NCBI GenBank assembly: GCA_026120185.1
Contig: JANUWF010002362.1
Coordinates: forward strand, 868,001-932,000
Length of the DNA stretch: 64,000 nt
Reading direction: 5' to 3'
Source: Voacanga thouarsii
Taxonomy: Eukaryota > Streptophyta > Magnoliopsida > Gentianales > Apocynaceae
The notes under the pieces are model-generated. The model saw nothing but the letters and a program-made list of their open reading frames with translations. It was not told where the DNA came from and did not search any database. Shown in pieces: positions 1-12,623 of the stretch. The translations under genes were made by a program, and so were the position numbers. Numbering within the stretch: position 1 is the first letter of the stretch; each line of letters starts with the position of its first letter.

Positions 1-517
1 TCCTATAATTGAACCTCAACTATAGTATATCAAAGCATATGTTCCTAGCTTTGTCAGACCACTAACTCATACTCAAGCCGTAGAGTATAAGTCCACGCTA
101 TACCAGTAGTAATCTAGGTTTCTACTGTATAATACTTTTAGAAACTACGGCTATGGGTCCAATTCTATGTATTCAAAATACACTTGTGTTATAAAGTAAA
201 AGGACTACTCACTGGTTAAAGGTGAGCAATTCTCTATTTGAAATTCATAACATAAAAACCTAAACATAGTGAGATTTCTATTCTCGCTAATCGATTAAAA
301 ACAAACGTTTATGTGTTTAATCAACCCATGATCCATACCTTACTGTGAAAGACTTTCATTCATATAGACTATTTACTTAAAAATAATTGGTCTTTTCCAA
401 TAAAATTGTGCACAAAAGTAATGTAAGATTCAAAAATAGTTTCTAAGAATAATTTTTTTTTTAATATATGTCAAGATTATATCAGAAACCTAGTCTAAGA
501 AGGCATAGATTCCAATA
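1..517 (-). mobile_element. Ty1-copia family A 3' LTR, partial
   Basis: On the minus strand the LTR starts at 517 as TATTGGAATCTATGCC, directly after a purine-rich tract and the end of a copia RNase H. The same LTR family recurs at 19541, 24080 and (minus) 48502-50219, with shared blocks such as the 'accaactcat' and 'ggtcttttcca' stretches. The window edge cuts the far end, so length and target duplication cannot be judged. The canonical TG start has decayed to TA. Confidence 0.8.
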
Positions 518-1023
518 ATCGCCCACTTGCACTCTAAGACTAGGTAAGTCTATAGGTGCCTATCCTTATGGTATCTAAATGTCTTCTAATGACTCTTTCA
601 GCCAAAGGCTTGGTGAAGGAATCTGCTAGGTTGTTCTCCAAGACAATCTATTCTACCATGACTTCCCATCGTTGGATAAAATCTCGAATCAAGCGGTACT
701 TCTTCTCAATGTACTTCCCCTTTTTGTGGTTCTTGGGTTCTTTAGATTGCGAGACTGCGCTAGTGTTGTTGCAATACATCAAAATTGGTTTGTCCATCTA
801 TGGAACGATCCAAGTTCTGAAAGGAACTTCTGGAGCTAGTCTACTTCCTTGGATGCCTCCGAAGTTACCGCATACTCAGCTTCTATGGTTGGGTAAGCAA
901 TGTAAAATTGGTTAACACTCCACCATGAAATAGCCCCTCCAGATAGGGTGAAGACATATCCACTAGTGAAATTTCTCTAACCCTGTATCCTATAGGAACT
1001 AAGTCATCAGCTCTATAAACTAG
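518..1023 (-). pseudogene. Copia RNase H 3' end, decayed
   Basis: Minus-strand translation gives the copia RNase H landmarks YRADDLVP, then SSPYLEGLFHGG (the usual GYVFxLxGGAVSW region) in shifted frames, then a polypurine tract next to the LTR. Several frameshifts and stops make it non-functional. It continues beyond the solo LTR insertion at 5288-6692, where the RT part of the same element lies. The duplicated ACTAG on either side of that insertion proves the two parts were once contiguous. Confidence 0.8.
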
Positions 1024-1805
1024 TGTAACATCTCGAAGCCTAGGCCCGCCAGGGTCGGGGATGTCGCCCCGTCCAAAGGACAAGGGGTCTTTATAACTAG
1101 GTCACATAAACCAATTGCGGAATAAAAAAAATATTTAACTTAAAAAGTTATTACAACCCAAAGAAAACTTCAAGAATAAATCCATGAATTCCAAAACAAA
1201 AATCATAAATAAAATTATCCAGTCTCGCCTCCCCAAAGCAATACATAAAATCAAAAGACACATTCTCTTCCAAAGCAGATATTACTAGCCACTCGACTCC
1301 ACAGCAAGATCATCCTGAAATCATGATAGAAAGGTGATGAGATAAAAATCTCAGTAAGTCCGTGTGTGCTTTGGGTGTTTAGTAAAATTAGTTCGTGGAT
1401 GCAAAGTGTGAAACTTTTATAAGAGAAACATTGGCAAGCATCAAGCATTAGTCAAAAGTAAGAGTGGCGTTTTGGCTTATCTAGCCGTACACAAGTAATG
1501 AAATCAACCACTCGAAAGAAAGAGATATGGGTTATCACACGTTGGGCCCCATAACCGGTCAGAATGCCGACACTTTGTGCAGACTGACAAAAGTAGGTGA
1601 TACTCCTCCTTCTCTATACCCAAACAATAACCGGGTGTCCATTCCGACAAAACACAGTCACTTGACTGAAAACAAACTGCTAGCTCGGACCAGCGCGACT
1701 CACCGAACTGGAAACTTATTCGGGAAGGACTTACCTCTCAGAGGTGCCCACCTGCTGAGAGACTTACCCTAACCCTTCAAAGACTAGTCCTAGTAGTCTA
1801 CCCTT

Positions 1806-1819
1806 ATTGAGTACTCAAT
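1806..1819. promoter_or_regulatory. 14-bp perfect palindrome in Tekay-like LTR
   Basis: ATTGAGTACTCAAT reads the same on both strands. The same word or its 12-bp core is present at the matching place of the copies at 26967 and 47715, and is damaged in those near 29850, 50378 and 60075. Its role is unknown; it could be a protein-binding site in the LTR. Confidence 0.55.
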
Positions 1820-3319
1820 GTCATTTCCCACTTGGGATAAAATGAACAAAGCATTGCTCTTCATGAAACTAGTAATTTGAGGGTTTCCAAAGTTTTGGGA
1901 ACAATCAGTTTTAGAAAGAGTTTTAAGTTTGGAAATCTGCTCAGTAACTTTTAAATAATTTAAGTGTTGGAAATAATAATAAATTCAACCCTCAATTGCC
2001 TTCAAATAAACGAGTGTCCATACACTCCATATTTAGTTTGCCATAAGGAAAACATTTCACATCGATAGGTTTTATGCAGGAGCTTACCTGATTCTTGCTC
2101 ACAACAACAAGGTCTCGAACAGCTGACCTAATCCCACATGGGTAAATACAAATCTTAATCAATTTCAAGTCACAAACCACTTCCTCGGTTTTAAATCAAT
2201 TCAATTCACTACTACCATGATCCTAGTGTCCCAAGCTTTAAGATAAAATAATAACTAAATAGGTTTATAAGCTAAGTTTAATTTGTTATTTAAAATAATT
2301 AATGGTTTGGAAAATAAATTCTAATAAGTTGAAAGTTTACATCTTGTTAAGAAAAATCTAGAGTTTACTGGATCAAGAGTCATAGGAGGTACTAGGTAAA
2401 ATAGTGATTTAATGATAGTTTAGTTGTTAGAAAATAATTGATAGCTAAAACTAGTTGAGACTAGATTGAATAAGCCTTTCTTGGACAATAATAAGTAAAT
2501 CCTTAAGGGTTTTGATTTAGTAAATATTTTACTAAGCATAAATCTTCTTTCATAAAGGCTTAAATTGATTTCTTTATTTTAAATAATATTTATTTGTTTT
2601 ACTATCTAGCAAAATTAATATTTATTTGGCTAAAATATCCTTTATGAATATAAGAATCCAAATCTACCCTTCCTGGGGTTTTCGAAAACACTAGGAAATT
2701 ATTTTATTGAGTATTTTATTCATGGAGTGAAAATTACTTTTAGGGACAACTAGATTATGGTCAATTTCTATGGCCAACCTCAATCAAGAACATGCACAAT
2801 CCTTCAATTCATCAAACCAACCAAATCTTGCATCTAGGCATAGATCTAAATTTATTAAGACATGCTTTAACCTCTACTAGCATAAATATGAACTTAGCTT
2901 AAGCAATCCAGTATGAATAAAAATCCTATTCACCAACGGTGGCATAATCTCTAGCATACTTTATCACAAATACTACCTATGACATGCATCAAACCTCAAA
3001 TCAACATACAATCAACCAAGATAAACCTTTCATGCATAAATCCCATCTTCTTCACAATCATACAATTGCTCATGCTTCAATTCTCAACAATAAATATATA
3101 CTCAAATCCTACCACCATTCACCTTTTAACAACATCATCCTAGAGACATGATTCTAGAGTTTAAAAGAAGGATTGAAGGTACTTACTTAGTTGATGAGTG
3201 CATTGAAAGAGTTTAGAGTAGATCTCAACTCCTAGATGTCTAATCTTGTCCAAGAGAGGTGGCGAAAGCATGGTCATGGAAAAAGAGACCATTCGGCCAA
3301 GAAAGGAAATTTTGGCCAT

Positions 3320-3339
3320 GAGAGAGAGAGAGAGAGAGA
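3320..3339. repeat. (GA)n microsatellite in Tekay-like LTR
   Basis: About 10 GA units follow the word TTGGCCAT. The homologous place of other LTR copies also holds GA/CT runs (52006-52084, 46160-46206, 8420-8432), so the run is part of the LTR family. Confidence 0.85.
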
Positions 3340-4975
3340 AGAAGAAGAGATCATTAGTAAGTTCATTCACATAAGTTCTCATTGAGATCAAGTTTGAAGA
3401 AGACGAAGTTGATAGAATAAGTTTATCTTGAAGATGTTGTTGACCTTCACAAAAATTTCTGGTTTTGATCCAAAGTAGCAAGATGATTTGTGGAGTTTGA
3501 TGTTAATAATGGTGTTGATGGATTCACAGCAAAGAGCAGATCAAATCTGGAGATTTTCGTGAGGGTTTGAAGTGGTTTGAAGGTGTATTAGGTGAAAGAA
3601 GGTAGTAGGTGTTCTTGGTGTAGTGTGTGTGTTCTTGGTGGCTAGAGAAAATCGAGAGAGAGAGATTGGGAGCAGTTGCCGAATTTCTGTGGAACTAGGG
3701 CTGCCGAAATTCTGTAGGGTTTAGGGAGTTGTTTCTCTGATTTGAAACGGAAAGGAAATGTTAGTTGTTACAATCCTTGAAGAATATTTTTAGGAAGAGA
3801 ATTTGGAAACTAGATATTCTAAGAATATCTTGATTATTTGGACAGCTTTGAAGTCTCCTATGGCCGACTGAATGTGTAGCTTTTCTGAGGAATTAAATCT
3901 GGTTCAATGAGGCTTATGATGGCCGAAACTAAGGTGCACAATGGTGAAGAAGATGTCTGGTCAATGGTGTAAGATTTTATGGAAAGTTGCTAAACAAGAT
4001 GGCTGAAATTTTGGAAACCAATCAAGCTAAATTGCAGGGATTTGTTGGAGAGATTTTCGGACAGCCATTGCTGCCTTTCGTCCAGAAGCTCAGGGGAACC
4101 ATTGGAGCTCTGTTAATGGTGGTTTGAGGGAGGTTTTGACAGAAGTAGGTTGGCATTTTCGGCTGGAGGAGAAATGGGAAGCAAGCTGGGAAATTTCCTG
4201 CATAATAATTTTCGCTGCACAGGAAATTTTCTTGCAGAATTTCGTCTGCCTCTTCCAGCTGATATGCAGCGAGTTTGAAGGGGGTTTTCAGGGGTATTCA
4301 AGGCTGGTTTCTAGCCTTCTTCGTGGAGGAAAAACATGGCTAAGGTGCAGCACAAAATCTAGAAGAAAACAGCTTGGTTTTGAGCCTCCAAGGCAGCGAT
4401 TTGCCTAGAATTTTTCACTGGTTTGTACAGCTCTTGACCAGTCTGAAAATGGCAGGAATAATTCATGTTTCAAGCTGATATTAAGGCCATTTTTCTGGCA
4501 GCATTTGGAAGGAAATGTCAGCTAAGAAGTTTGACATTTTGAAGGTACACAAGCTGGAAGATTTCAGCTCATTCCAAGAAAGAAGGTGAACCAGCTATAG
4601 AGTGAAATTTCAGCAAGCTTTCTAGAGGGATTTTCCTCTTGGAATCTCCCACAATTCATCCACATTTTCCAGACCATGAAAAGCCTTTTACTAGGACATT
4701 TTGATCCTAAAAAACCTCATCACTTTACTGAATTTTCTGGAAAGGAAAAGGATAGAACACCTTGATCAAACTAAGGAGTTGAAAATTAAGAAAACTAAAG
4801 ATCAATGGAGAATGAATTCCTTTTAGGAATTTCGAGAAGAACAAAGGAGTGAAATGAGAATTCTCCTAACATGTCACTCCTAGGTCATTATCACCATCTT
4901 GCTTTAGGCCCTTAAGGCCGAAACCAACTCCCCCCAAGCAAAAATAAAATTTAATCTAGCTAAAGCTTCTATGAT

Positions 4976-5033
4976 GGAATTTGAACTCTAGACTTCAATA
5001 ATTAATTCTAAGGCTCTAACCATTAACCCATAA
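4976..5033 (-). other. tRNA-like module in Tekay-like solo LTR
   Basis: On the minus strand this copy reads GGGTTAATGGTTAGAGCC (box A-like, D-arm) and, about 25 nt on, GAGTTCAAATTCC (box B/T-arm-like). It corresponds to the better-preserved module at 44519-44575. The anticodon arm is poor in this copy. It is not a functional tRNA gene, because no acceptor stem is present. Confidence 0.5.
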
Positions 5034-5287
5034 CAACTCTTGTTGCTATTTTTACTAGAAAATTAATTCCTATTCCTTCCACAAGCTATCTCCCTATTTT
5101 CACCTCGGGCAAAAATTACCATTTTGCCCCTCTCACACAATACTCACTAACAAGACTTCAAAACAGTAAAACTCAAATCCAAAGCACATAAAATCATATG
5201 AAAATGTATTTAATCATGAAATAAAGCATGATATGCATCCCCAACCCCTTACTCTAAGGTTTGTTTTGACTGGGGTTTCACAACTAG

Positions 5288-6692
5288 GATATTATCTCTG
5301 GTTCCCTTAAGATACTTGAGAATATACTTTACAATTTACTAATGAGTCTCCCGAGGGTTTGACTGATATCTGTTAATTAAGCCTATTGCAAAGCAGATAT
5401 CTTGCCTAGTGCACAACATGGCATACATTAGATTTCTCACAACTAAAACATAGGGAATCCTACTCGTTCTGTCCTTTTCTTATTGAGACTTTGGATAGTC
5501 CTTTGAAGAAAAAGATAACCCATATCTACAAGGGATTAACACTCATTTGCATGAGTCCATGCTGAACTTGACCAGCATCTTATCAATATATGTAGTTTTC
5601 GATAATCTTACATTCTCTGCTTTCTATTTCTAAAAAGTTCAATTCTGAGAATGTAACTGGCTTCTCCTAAGTCTTTCATACTAAATTGAATAGACAACTA
5701 AATCTTAGTAGATGACAATGTCCCTACATCATTTTCAATGAGTAGAATGTCATCCACATACAATACAAGAAAAACCACATTTATACCTTCCAATTTCCTA
5801 TACACACATGGTTCATCCTTACTTTGAATGAAGTTGTAGGATTTTACAATTTCATCAAAATGAATGTTCCATACTCTTGTTGCCTGTTTATGTCCATAAA
5901 TGGATTTATTGAGCTTACAAACCATATATTCTTAGCCCTCAGCAATAAAGCATTCCGATTGGGACATATAGACATCTTTGCTAAGATGGCCATTGAGAAA
6001 TGCTGTCTTGACATTCATTTGCCATATCTTGTAGTCATATTGAGATGCGATGGTAAGGACAATACAGATGGACTTAAGCATGGCTACCAGGGAAAAGGTT
6101 TCCTTATAGTAGATACCCTCATTCTGAGTGTACCATTTCGCCACATGCCTAGCTTTGAAGGTTTCCACCTTCCCATTTGCTCCATCTTCCTTTTGTATAC
6201 CTACTTACACCCAATAAGTTTTATTCCTTCAGGTGAAGTTATAAGATTTCAAACCTGATTGAAGTATATAGACTCAATCTCGGATTTCATTACTTCATGC
6301 AATAGGTTTGTATTAGCATTAGCAATAATCTCTTCGTATCGAGTGGAATCTTGTTCTTGATAGTCGGAGATTAGGTAAAAAACCTCTCCAAGCTATCTTT
6401 CTGGAACCATAGATACCCTTCTATTACGACGAGACTCTGTTTGTACAGGTTCTTGAGGTTGTGCCTCTTCTTGTTGCACAATCGCGTTAAAAGAAGTCGA
6501 ATAAGAAGATAACTTCTCCTCGAGTTCCAACCTTGTTGAACCTTTAGTGGATGTACTTTGATCATCCTCCAAGTATCTAGCATTAGTCCTCACTAGTACT
6601 TTTTGCTCCTTAGGATGATAAAAGTAACCACCTTTGTTCTTTTGGGATACCTAACAAAATAGCATAATTCTGATCTTGTTTCTAACTTATCT
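5288..6692 (-). pseudogene. Copia integrase C-end, linker and reverse transcriptase, decayed
   Basis: This is the upstream continuation of the element at 518-1023. Reading from 6692 down on the minus strand come the integrase C-end (VRTNARYLED), a glutamine-rich linker, the RT start (near 6250), YKETFSLVAMLKSI with WQMNVKTAFLNG (6168-5932), then KSIYGHKQATRVWN and the catalytic YVDD in LYVDDILLIENDVG (5925-5698). Stops and frameshifts separate the blocks. The 5' part of the element (protease, integrase core, gag) is missing; a Tekay-like LTR of opposite orientation abuts it at 6693. Confidence 0.88.
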
Positions 6693-8614
6693 TGTAAAAC
6701 TCCACCTAAACCTACCATAGAATTTGAGGGATGGGATGCATTTCATGGCATATCGCATAAAAATATATTTATTGGATGAGTTTGTATGTTTTAGATTTGT
6801 TATATGCGGTTTATATGATTTGTTTGTACTTGTTAAGTGTTGAGGGTAATTAGGAAATTTTGCTCAGAGGAGAGAGAAGGAAAGAATGAGGAAGTAGGAG
6901 GGAAGAATAATAAGTAAGAAAAATAAAAATAAGAATTAATGTGATTAAGTGGATAGAGCATTGTGGCTAATTCTTAAGGTCTTGAATTCAAATCCCTTCA
7001 ACTATATATTATTTTTTATTATTTTAACTAATGCTGAATTTATTTATTGCGTTCCATGAAATTAGGAATGTTGTCTTGGGGAAGACACAATGGTAATATT
7101 ATAACAATGTGATCTTGTCCTAAAAGAAAATTTAGATGAGTTTCAATCTCCATTGTTTTAGCAACCTATGTCCTAACACGTTTGATTTTAAAATATTCTT
7201 ATTTCTTGAATCCTTTTAATTTTCTTATAAAATATTTTAGATTATCTTGGGCTTGAATTTTTAAAAGAAAATTTGTAGCTCTTGGAGATCATTTGGCCAA
7301 AACTTAGAGGAATAATAGGGTGGTTTGTTCTTCAAATTAAATCATCAAGTTATTTACCTAAAGTACTACATTTTGGTTGTTCTTGTTATGGTAAAAAGCT
7401 GGAAATTATCTTTAGTTCTCTTCCTAGCTTGTTTTCGAAATTGGGCAGCTTAAACCTCATTTACTCCTTTGCAAATCAAGCACTCCTTTTTGTGTACAAA
7501 AGCTGGAAATAAGCATGAGGATTTAGGTCCCTTCATAGCTTGCTTAAACTAGAAAATTTTCAGCAAAACAAGTAAATGCCATAGCCAAGATACTTTGCAT
7601 ATTTAACACCATAAATTAGTTATTTCATGGTTCTTGTTCTTCGTCAAGGTAATTACTGGAAAAATCACCACTAGAGGACCTTGAGATGCTCCTAGTTTAT
7701 AGCTGAAAACTCATTCAAAACATTTTGAATTCTAGCTAACAAATTACCTAGATCTTATCATTTCTTCTAGTTAGCTAACTAGAATTTTTTCCAACTTTTC
7801 TAATCTTCAACTAGCTAGCATTTCTCTTTATTTTCTTCTTCAATTCTCCTTCATTTCTTCATCATATTTTTTGTCGTACTAGGGACCTAGCTGAACATCC
7901 TTTCTTCTTCACTAACCTTGGCCAACAAAACTCCATTTTAGCACCTTAAACCTCTCCTAGTTTCTCTCCATTCAAAATACTTTGAATTTGTAAATTAAAT
8001 CCCACATTTTTCTCCATCAAACACTCACCTATCTAGCAACCAATCCTATCAAACCAAACCAGAAATTCTGCCCTCATTTTCACAGGAATTTTGGCCACAC
8101 CATCCAAGAACACTTTCCCACTTCATCTATCTTTCTCTCCTATTCTCTCAAAAACACCAAGAATACACACTACTCACCTTCAACCATTTAGTCACTTCTA
8201 AACACCCCGAAATACTTTAAAACCTTCAAATCAATTAGAGATAATCTTATTCTTTCCTTTGGGACATATTATAACACCAAAACCACTAAAGTGCACTCCA
8301 CATTCGGATGAAACAATCGTTTTTTTAGCAAGTTAAGAAGAACATCATAAGATAAACCAAGTCCAAGCTTCCTCTTTCTTTCTCGTTTTCTTACTTCCAT
8401 TTCTTCTTATTCTCTTCTCAATCTCTCTCTCATGGCCAAATTCATTAGGGGCCAACTTGGACTTCTTCAAACCTTGTTCTCCCAAAGGACTCATCAAGGT
8501 ATTCAAGGCTTCGATTGTTAAAGCGACATCTTCAACTTAGATCGATCATCAAACAAGTATTTTGTCCTAAACTCCCTCATTTATTTTCGAAGTAAAGATT
8601 ATTAGGATGATGGC
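6693..8614 (+). mobile_element. Tekay-like LTR, 5' half only
   Basis: It begins TGTAAAACTCCACCTAAACC, matching TGTGAAACCCCACCTAAAGCC of the LTR ending at 53998 (minus). It follows the same order of blocks as 44267-46360: tRNA-like module, long pyrimidine-rich stretch, CTCTCTCTC with ATGGCC, then AT-rich DNA. The second half is missing; an Athila-type LTR starts at 8615. No gene is visible in this stretch. Confidence 0.7.
6941..6998 (+). other. tRNA-like module in Tekay-like LTR fragment
   Basis: GTGATTAAGTGGATAGAGC (box A-like) is followed by CTTAAGGTCTTGAATTC and AAATCCC (box B-like). It is collinear with the module at 44519-44575, with a few substitutions. Confidence 0.5.
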
Positions 8615-10050
8615 TGATGCTTAAATTTTGGGTGTATAAAAATCATCAAATTTAAATCCATCACTTAGTCAAGTTTTAATTAAAACATTAAACCCAAAAT
8701 ACACATACGAGCAAGCATACTCATCGCAAGCATAGTATAGGGAATTAACGAGTGTCGATCCTCAAAAAAACATATACACACTAATCACTTTTTATTCATT
8801 CTTTAACCGACCAAATAAAGTGATAAGATAATAAAAAGAAAAACAAAAAAATATATACAACTCAAGGATGTAGGCTTACACAATTTAGACAACAATCCAA
8901 GAAAACATGACAATGAATCATTTAGTAACTATCTCAACTCATCATCATTTTGGCATCATAAAAGAATATAAAGTAAAGTTCAATCATTTCCCAAGTCAAG
9001 AATTCACTTATATAGACTTCACTTCTTTCCCAATCTATGGAATCACTGTCTCTTGATTAAATTAACAGATTTCCTAATCAAACCAACATAATCAAAAGAT
9101 GCATTAAACACAATTCCTCATAAACATAAAATTAGTCAATAACCCTATACAATAGGTGAAATTAACTAGTATTTGATTACTTAAGTTCTTTGGTCTTAAC
9201 TTCATTTTCCAAGTCCATTAAGAAATAACAAATATGAAATCAATAAAATTAAATCAACTCCTAACGTCATTTCCCAAGTCAATTAGAAGCAAATCTAACT
9301 TCATCAATTCTTCCATAATCACAAGCAATCAAACACCAAGAATCATAGAAAATTGATCAAATAGTTAAATTAATACAAACATCATGAATCCTAAAATTTT
9401 GTTAAACTGCAGTGAAAACATTAAGTACATCATTATTACAGAAAAAGAAAACAAAGGTAAAAGAAAGAACTCATAGACAAGCCTCCTTCTTATCCCTTGA
9501 AGACTCTCTTAAATAATACTCCTCGATTTGATGAATTCCTCCTTCAATGAGTGATTTGCTGATTTGATCCTTGAATTCATACTCTTGTCTTGTGTTTTTC
9601 TTGCTTAAACAGGCTTCCAAGATGCTAAAATTCATCCCCTAAGAGCTTTGGGCTGAGTAGAGATTGGAAAATACCAAAACTCTTGAAAATTGCCAAATCC
9701 GCGCAAAAATTGAAAAGCTCACTGACATAGACCACAAAAGAGCCAGTGCCTAATTGGAGGGTCACGACTAGCGCCAGTCGAGCTCTGTTTTTTTTTTTCC
9801 CGAAAAATCTCCTGTTTGTCTAGAATGGGGTCGGCGCTAGTTTCGTGGGTCACGGCTGGCGCTGGCTGTGTTGGAACGGCGACAGTTTTGTCTTTTTTTT
9901 TTTTGTGCCATTTTCTACAATAAAATTCCAAAATGCCTTTTCAAGGGTAAAATATCATATATGAAGGAATATACCTAATTACTACAATAAATTTATCACA
10001 AAACACCCTCAAATATTTAGGAAAATATAGATGAATTTTTCCCTATCACA
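8615..10050 (-). mobile_element. Athila-like Ty3-gypsy 3' LTR
   Basis: On the minus strand it starts TGTGATAGGGAAAAATTC at 10050, right after a polypurine tract, and ends ACACCCAAAATTTAAGCATCA at 8615. Its final 200 bp (GAGGATCGACACTCGTTAATTCCCTAT on the minus strand, read in short blocks) match the LTR at 12152-14135. A GC-rich patch at 9750-9880 contains two similar words, GGGTCACGACTAGCGCCAG and GGGTCACGGCTGGCGCTGG. Length is 1436 bp. Confidence 0.8.
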
Positions 10051-10090
10051 TTCCCTCACACCTGAACCTTTGCTTGTCCTCAAGCAAAGC
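10051..10090 (-). promoter_or_regulatory. Athila-like polypurine tract and conserved pre-LTR box
   Basis: Minus strand: GCTTGAGGACAAGCAAAGG, then GGTGTGAGGGAA, then the LTR start TGTGATAGG. The same box precedes the LTRs at 12152 and 16654 and the Tekay junction at 29052. In these elements the tract primes plus-strand DNA synthesis. Confidence 0.8.
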
Positions 10091-11569
10091 CCTTAAAAAA
10101 AAAAAAAAAACCATGACATTCTTTCAAAAAGTTCACTTAGAACAAAATCACAATTTCCTTTCAAACTTCAGATATGTTCTTGTTATTCTTTCAACCCTTT
10201 GAAATCATTCACAAAATACAGTACTAAACAAGATATGTCAAAGCCCTTGAAGTCGAATTAAACAAGTTTATACACTTATCTAGGAACATTATTTCACATT
10301 TCAATTAAAAACATGGATAACATGAATCATACAAGTTAAGTTATCTATCAGCTCAAGCATTATAAGTACAAAAATTGCGTAACTTAATTTATGTTTCAAG
10401 GAAAACATTCCAATTTTTTTCAATGACTTAGGGAATTGATAGCCTCAAGTGCATGAATTTCTCTTCACACAGCGTATTGGCCTCCTTGTAGTCATCACTC
10501 ATTATTCTTTCAACAATCTCTCTCTCTTTTTTTTTTTCTTTTTCTTTTGGGAATTCAAATCCTCAAGAAAGTAGATTTCTCTTCACTATCCACATTGGCC
10601 CCTATAATTAAAGAAAAACATGTTTCTCAACCAATCACAATCAACTCATTTTTTTCTGAATTGTCAACTCACAACAATCTTGAACAATTTTTCCACAATA
10701 TTTCTCATTCCTCATTATAACTTAAAGTCAAGCAAAATTCAATCCCAAAATACAAGAGTTAGCCAACAACCTTTCCCATATTCCCCACATTATCTACATT
10801 TAAACTAGATGAGTCAAATAATACTCAAATACTAATGCATAAACAAAATTAACCTAAATTCTTAAGCCTTAACACATCCTATCTAATAAACCATTTTAGT
10901 GTAAAAAAATTAATAAACCATTTTAGTGTAAAAAAAAATCCACCAAATGAATGACACATCTTATATCTAAAGAAGAAAGATACTCACAACCATGCTAAGG
11001 CCATGAAACCAAAAAAAAAAAAAAAAAATCACAAAATATATATGAAAAATACTTTCAAAACTAAACTCTTCCCCATACTTAAACTGGACATTGTCCTCAA
11101 TGGAAAAAAATATAACAATAAAATCAAAGCCAAGAAACCAAGAGAATTAAAGAGGAAGAGTGAAGAAAAGAAAATTCTACCATTGCAACTTAACTTCAAC
11201 ATGTTTGAATTCATCACAAGGAGGCAGAAGGGAAATTGTACTTAAGAAACAAAAGAAACAAAAACATAAAACAAAAATCTAGGAAAGCAAAAAGAAAAGA
11301 AAAATGGTACAAAGAAAAGAAGGAAATAGGATCAAATGAACATCATGAATCATAGAGAGTGACATTGAGATGTTCTAAAATGCTAAATTATTCACCCATA
11401 TATGGTTTCACTCGATTTCCATTAACCTTAAAGATCCCATTTGTTGCGTGAGACACCTAAATAACTCAAAACGGACACACTTGATATTAAATAATAATAC
11501 CTTGTCCCTATCTTTGAACTCTTGAGGAGAATGAATGCGTTTATCATGCCACCATTTTATCTTATCTTT
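10091..11569 (-). mobile_element. Athila-like 3' untranslated region
   Basis: About 1.5 kb of AT-rich, largely non-coding DNA between the integrase remnant and the polypurine tract of the minus-strand element. It has several A-runs and no frame with recognisable similarity. Long non-coding 3' regions are usual in Athila elements. Confidence 0.6.
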
Positions 11570-12058
11570 CTAGAGTTGAGAGTTATGGTAAGCATCATTA
11601 CGCCACTCATCTAATTCATTAACTTGAAGTAATCTCTGTATACCTACAAGTTGAATATTAAAATTGACAAGTTTAATCACCCAATGTGCCCTATGTTCAA
11701 CTTCTACCAGTGGATGGCATGATATCCCATACACTAATCTATAGGGGGTTGTACCAATAGAAGTCTTGAAAGCAGTTCTATAAGCCCAAAGAGTATTATC
11801 TAATTTCCAACTCCAATCCTTCCTTGTATGAATAGCCATATTTCACAAAATTCTTTTCAATTCTCTATGTAACACCTCAACTTGGCCACTTGTTTGGGGA
11901 AGATAGAGAGTAACAAACTTATGAGTAACACCTAAATGTTTGAGAACTTAGTCAAATTGGGTATTACAAAAAAGTGTGCCCCAATCACTTCTAAGGACCT
12001 TAGGTATGCCAAATAGGGTGAAAAGTTTTCTAAGGAATTTGAACAGAACCCGAGCATC
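11570..12058 (-). pseudogene. Athila-type Ty3-gypsy integrase, C-terminal half, broken
   Basis: From 12058 down on the minus strand the frames read ARVLFKFLRKLFTLFGIPKV, LRSDWGTLFCN (second catalytic Asp of the DDE core), YLPQTSGQVEVLHRELKRIL (catalytic Glu), WKLDNTLWAYRTAFKTSIGT and YRLVYGISCHPLVEVEHRA. These words are characteristic of the Athila lineage. At least one frameshift and two stops interrupt it. Everything upstream (gag, protease, RT, RNase H, integrase N-end) is missing at 12058, where a plus-strand Athila 3' end begins. Confidence 0.88.
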
Positions 12059-12151
12059 ATTACTATGGAGGAACTTAGAAGAAATAAATTGTTTTGAGTG
12101 CTTTGTTTAAGTATTTACTTAAGGACAAGTAAGGATTTAAGTGTGGGGGTA
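12059..12151 (+). mobile_element. Orphan Athila-like 3' end with polypurine tract
   Basis: TACTATGGAGGAACTTAG to AAGTGTGGGGGTA is nearly the same as 16560-16653, the 3' end of the interior between the two LTRs. So an LTR is preceded here by the tail of a second copy of the interior, as in a tandem (LTR-interior-LTR-interior-LTR) truncated on its left. Confidence 0.8.
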
Positions 12152-12604
12152 TGTGATAGGGGTTAAAATCATCATTCTTTTCCTAGTTATTTAAGGCTAA
12201 TTTGAGACACTTTTAATGCAATAACTAGTCATATTCCTTCCTATTTGATATTTCACTTATAAAAACACTTTTCTGTAATTTTATGTAAAAATAGGTGAAA
12301 TTTGGAGCTAATTGTGTAATTTTCTAGTACAGACTGAGCATCAAGCCAAGAAGATAGACCAAGCATCGGTCCTATACTAGAAGAACAGAGGAAAGTAAAG
12401 GAAAAAATAAATGGAACAAAGGAGCAATTGAAATTGGTTAAAAGAAAGGAAAAAGAAACGGTGGCTTAACTAAGGACAAAGCCGTGGCTCATGGCTCAAG
12501 CAAAAGACAAAAGCAAGAAGAGGAAATGAAATAAATCGGTGGGCTAAGGTGAAGAAAAATAACGAAACAAAGAAAAGAGGAAGAGGACAAAAGTTTATCA
12601 TGGT

Positions 12605-12623
12605 CAGGATGTCTTACATCCTG
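12605..12623. repeat. Short perfect inverted repeat in Athila-like LTR
   Basis: CAGGATGT-ctt-ACATCCTG has arms of 8 bp. In LTR 2 (near 17054) the right arm is changed to ATATCTTA by transitions, which breaks the pairing. Confidence 0.6.

Larger units (their letters stand above)
1024..5282 (-). mobile_element. Tekay-like Ty3-gypsy solo LTR with perfect 5-bp target duplication
   Basis: The 4259-bp block runs from TGTAACATC to GGTTTCACA on the plus strand, i.e. TGTGAAACCCC...GATGTTACA on the minus strand. It is flanked by ACTAG at 1019-1023 and 5283-5287. It shares its end module (GGGGATGTCGCCCCGTCC, then ACAAGGGGTCTTTATAA) and middle module (AGAGACTTACCCTAACCC) with the LTRs at 43380, 29052 and 59250. 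The coding part of the family, seen at 54000-58600, carries a chromodomain typical of Tekay/Del chromoviruses. No internal region is present, so this is a solo LTR left by LTR-LTR recombination. Short open frames inside it are not genes. Confidence 0.9.
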
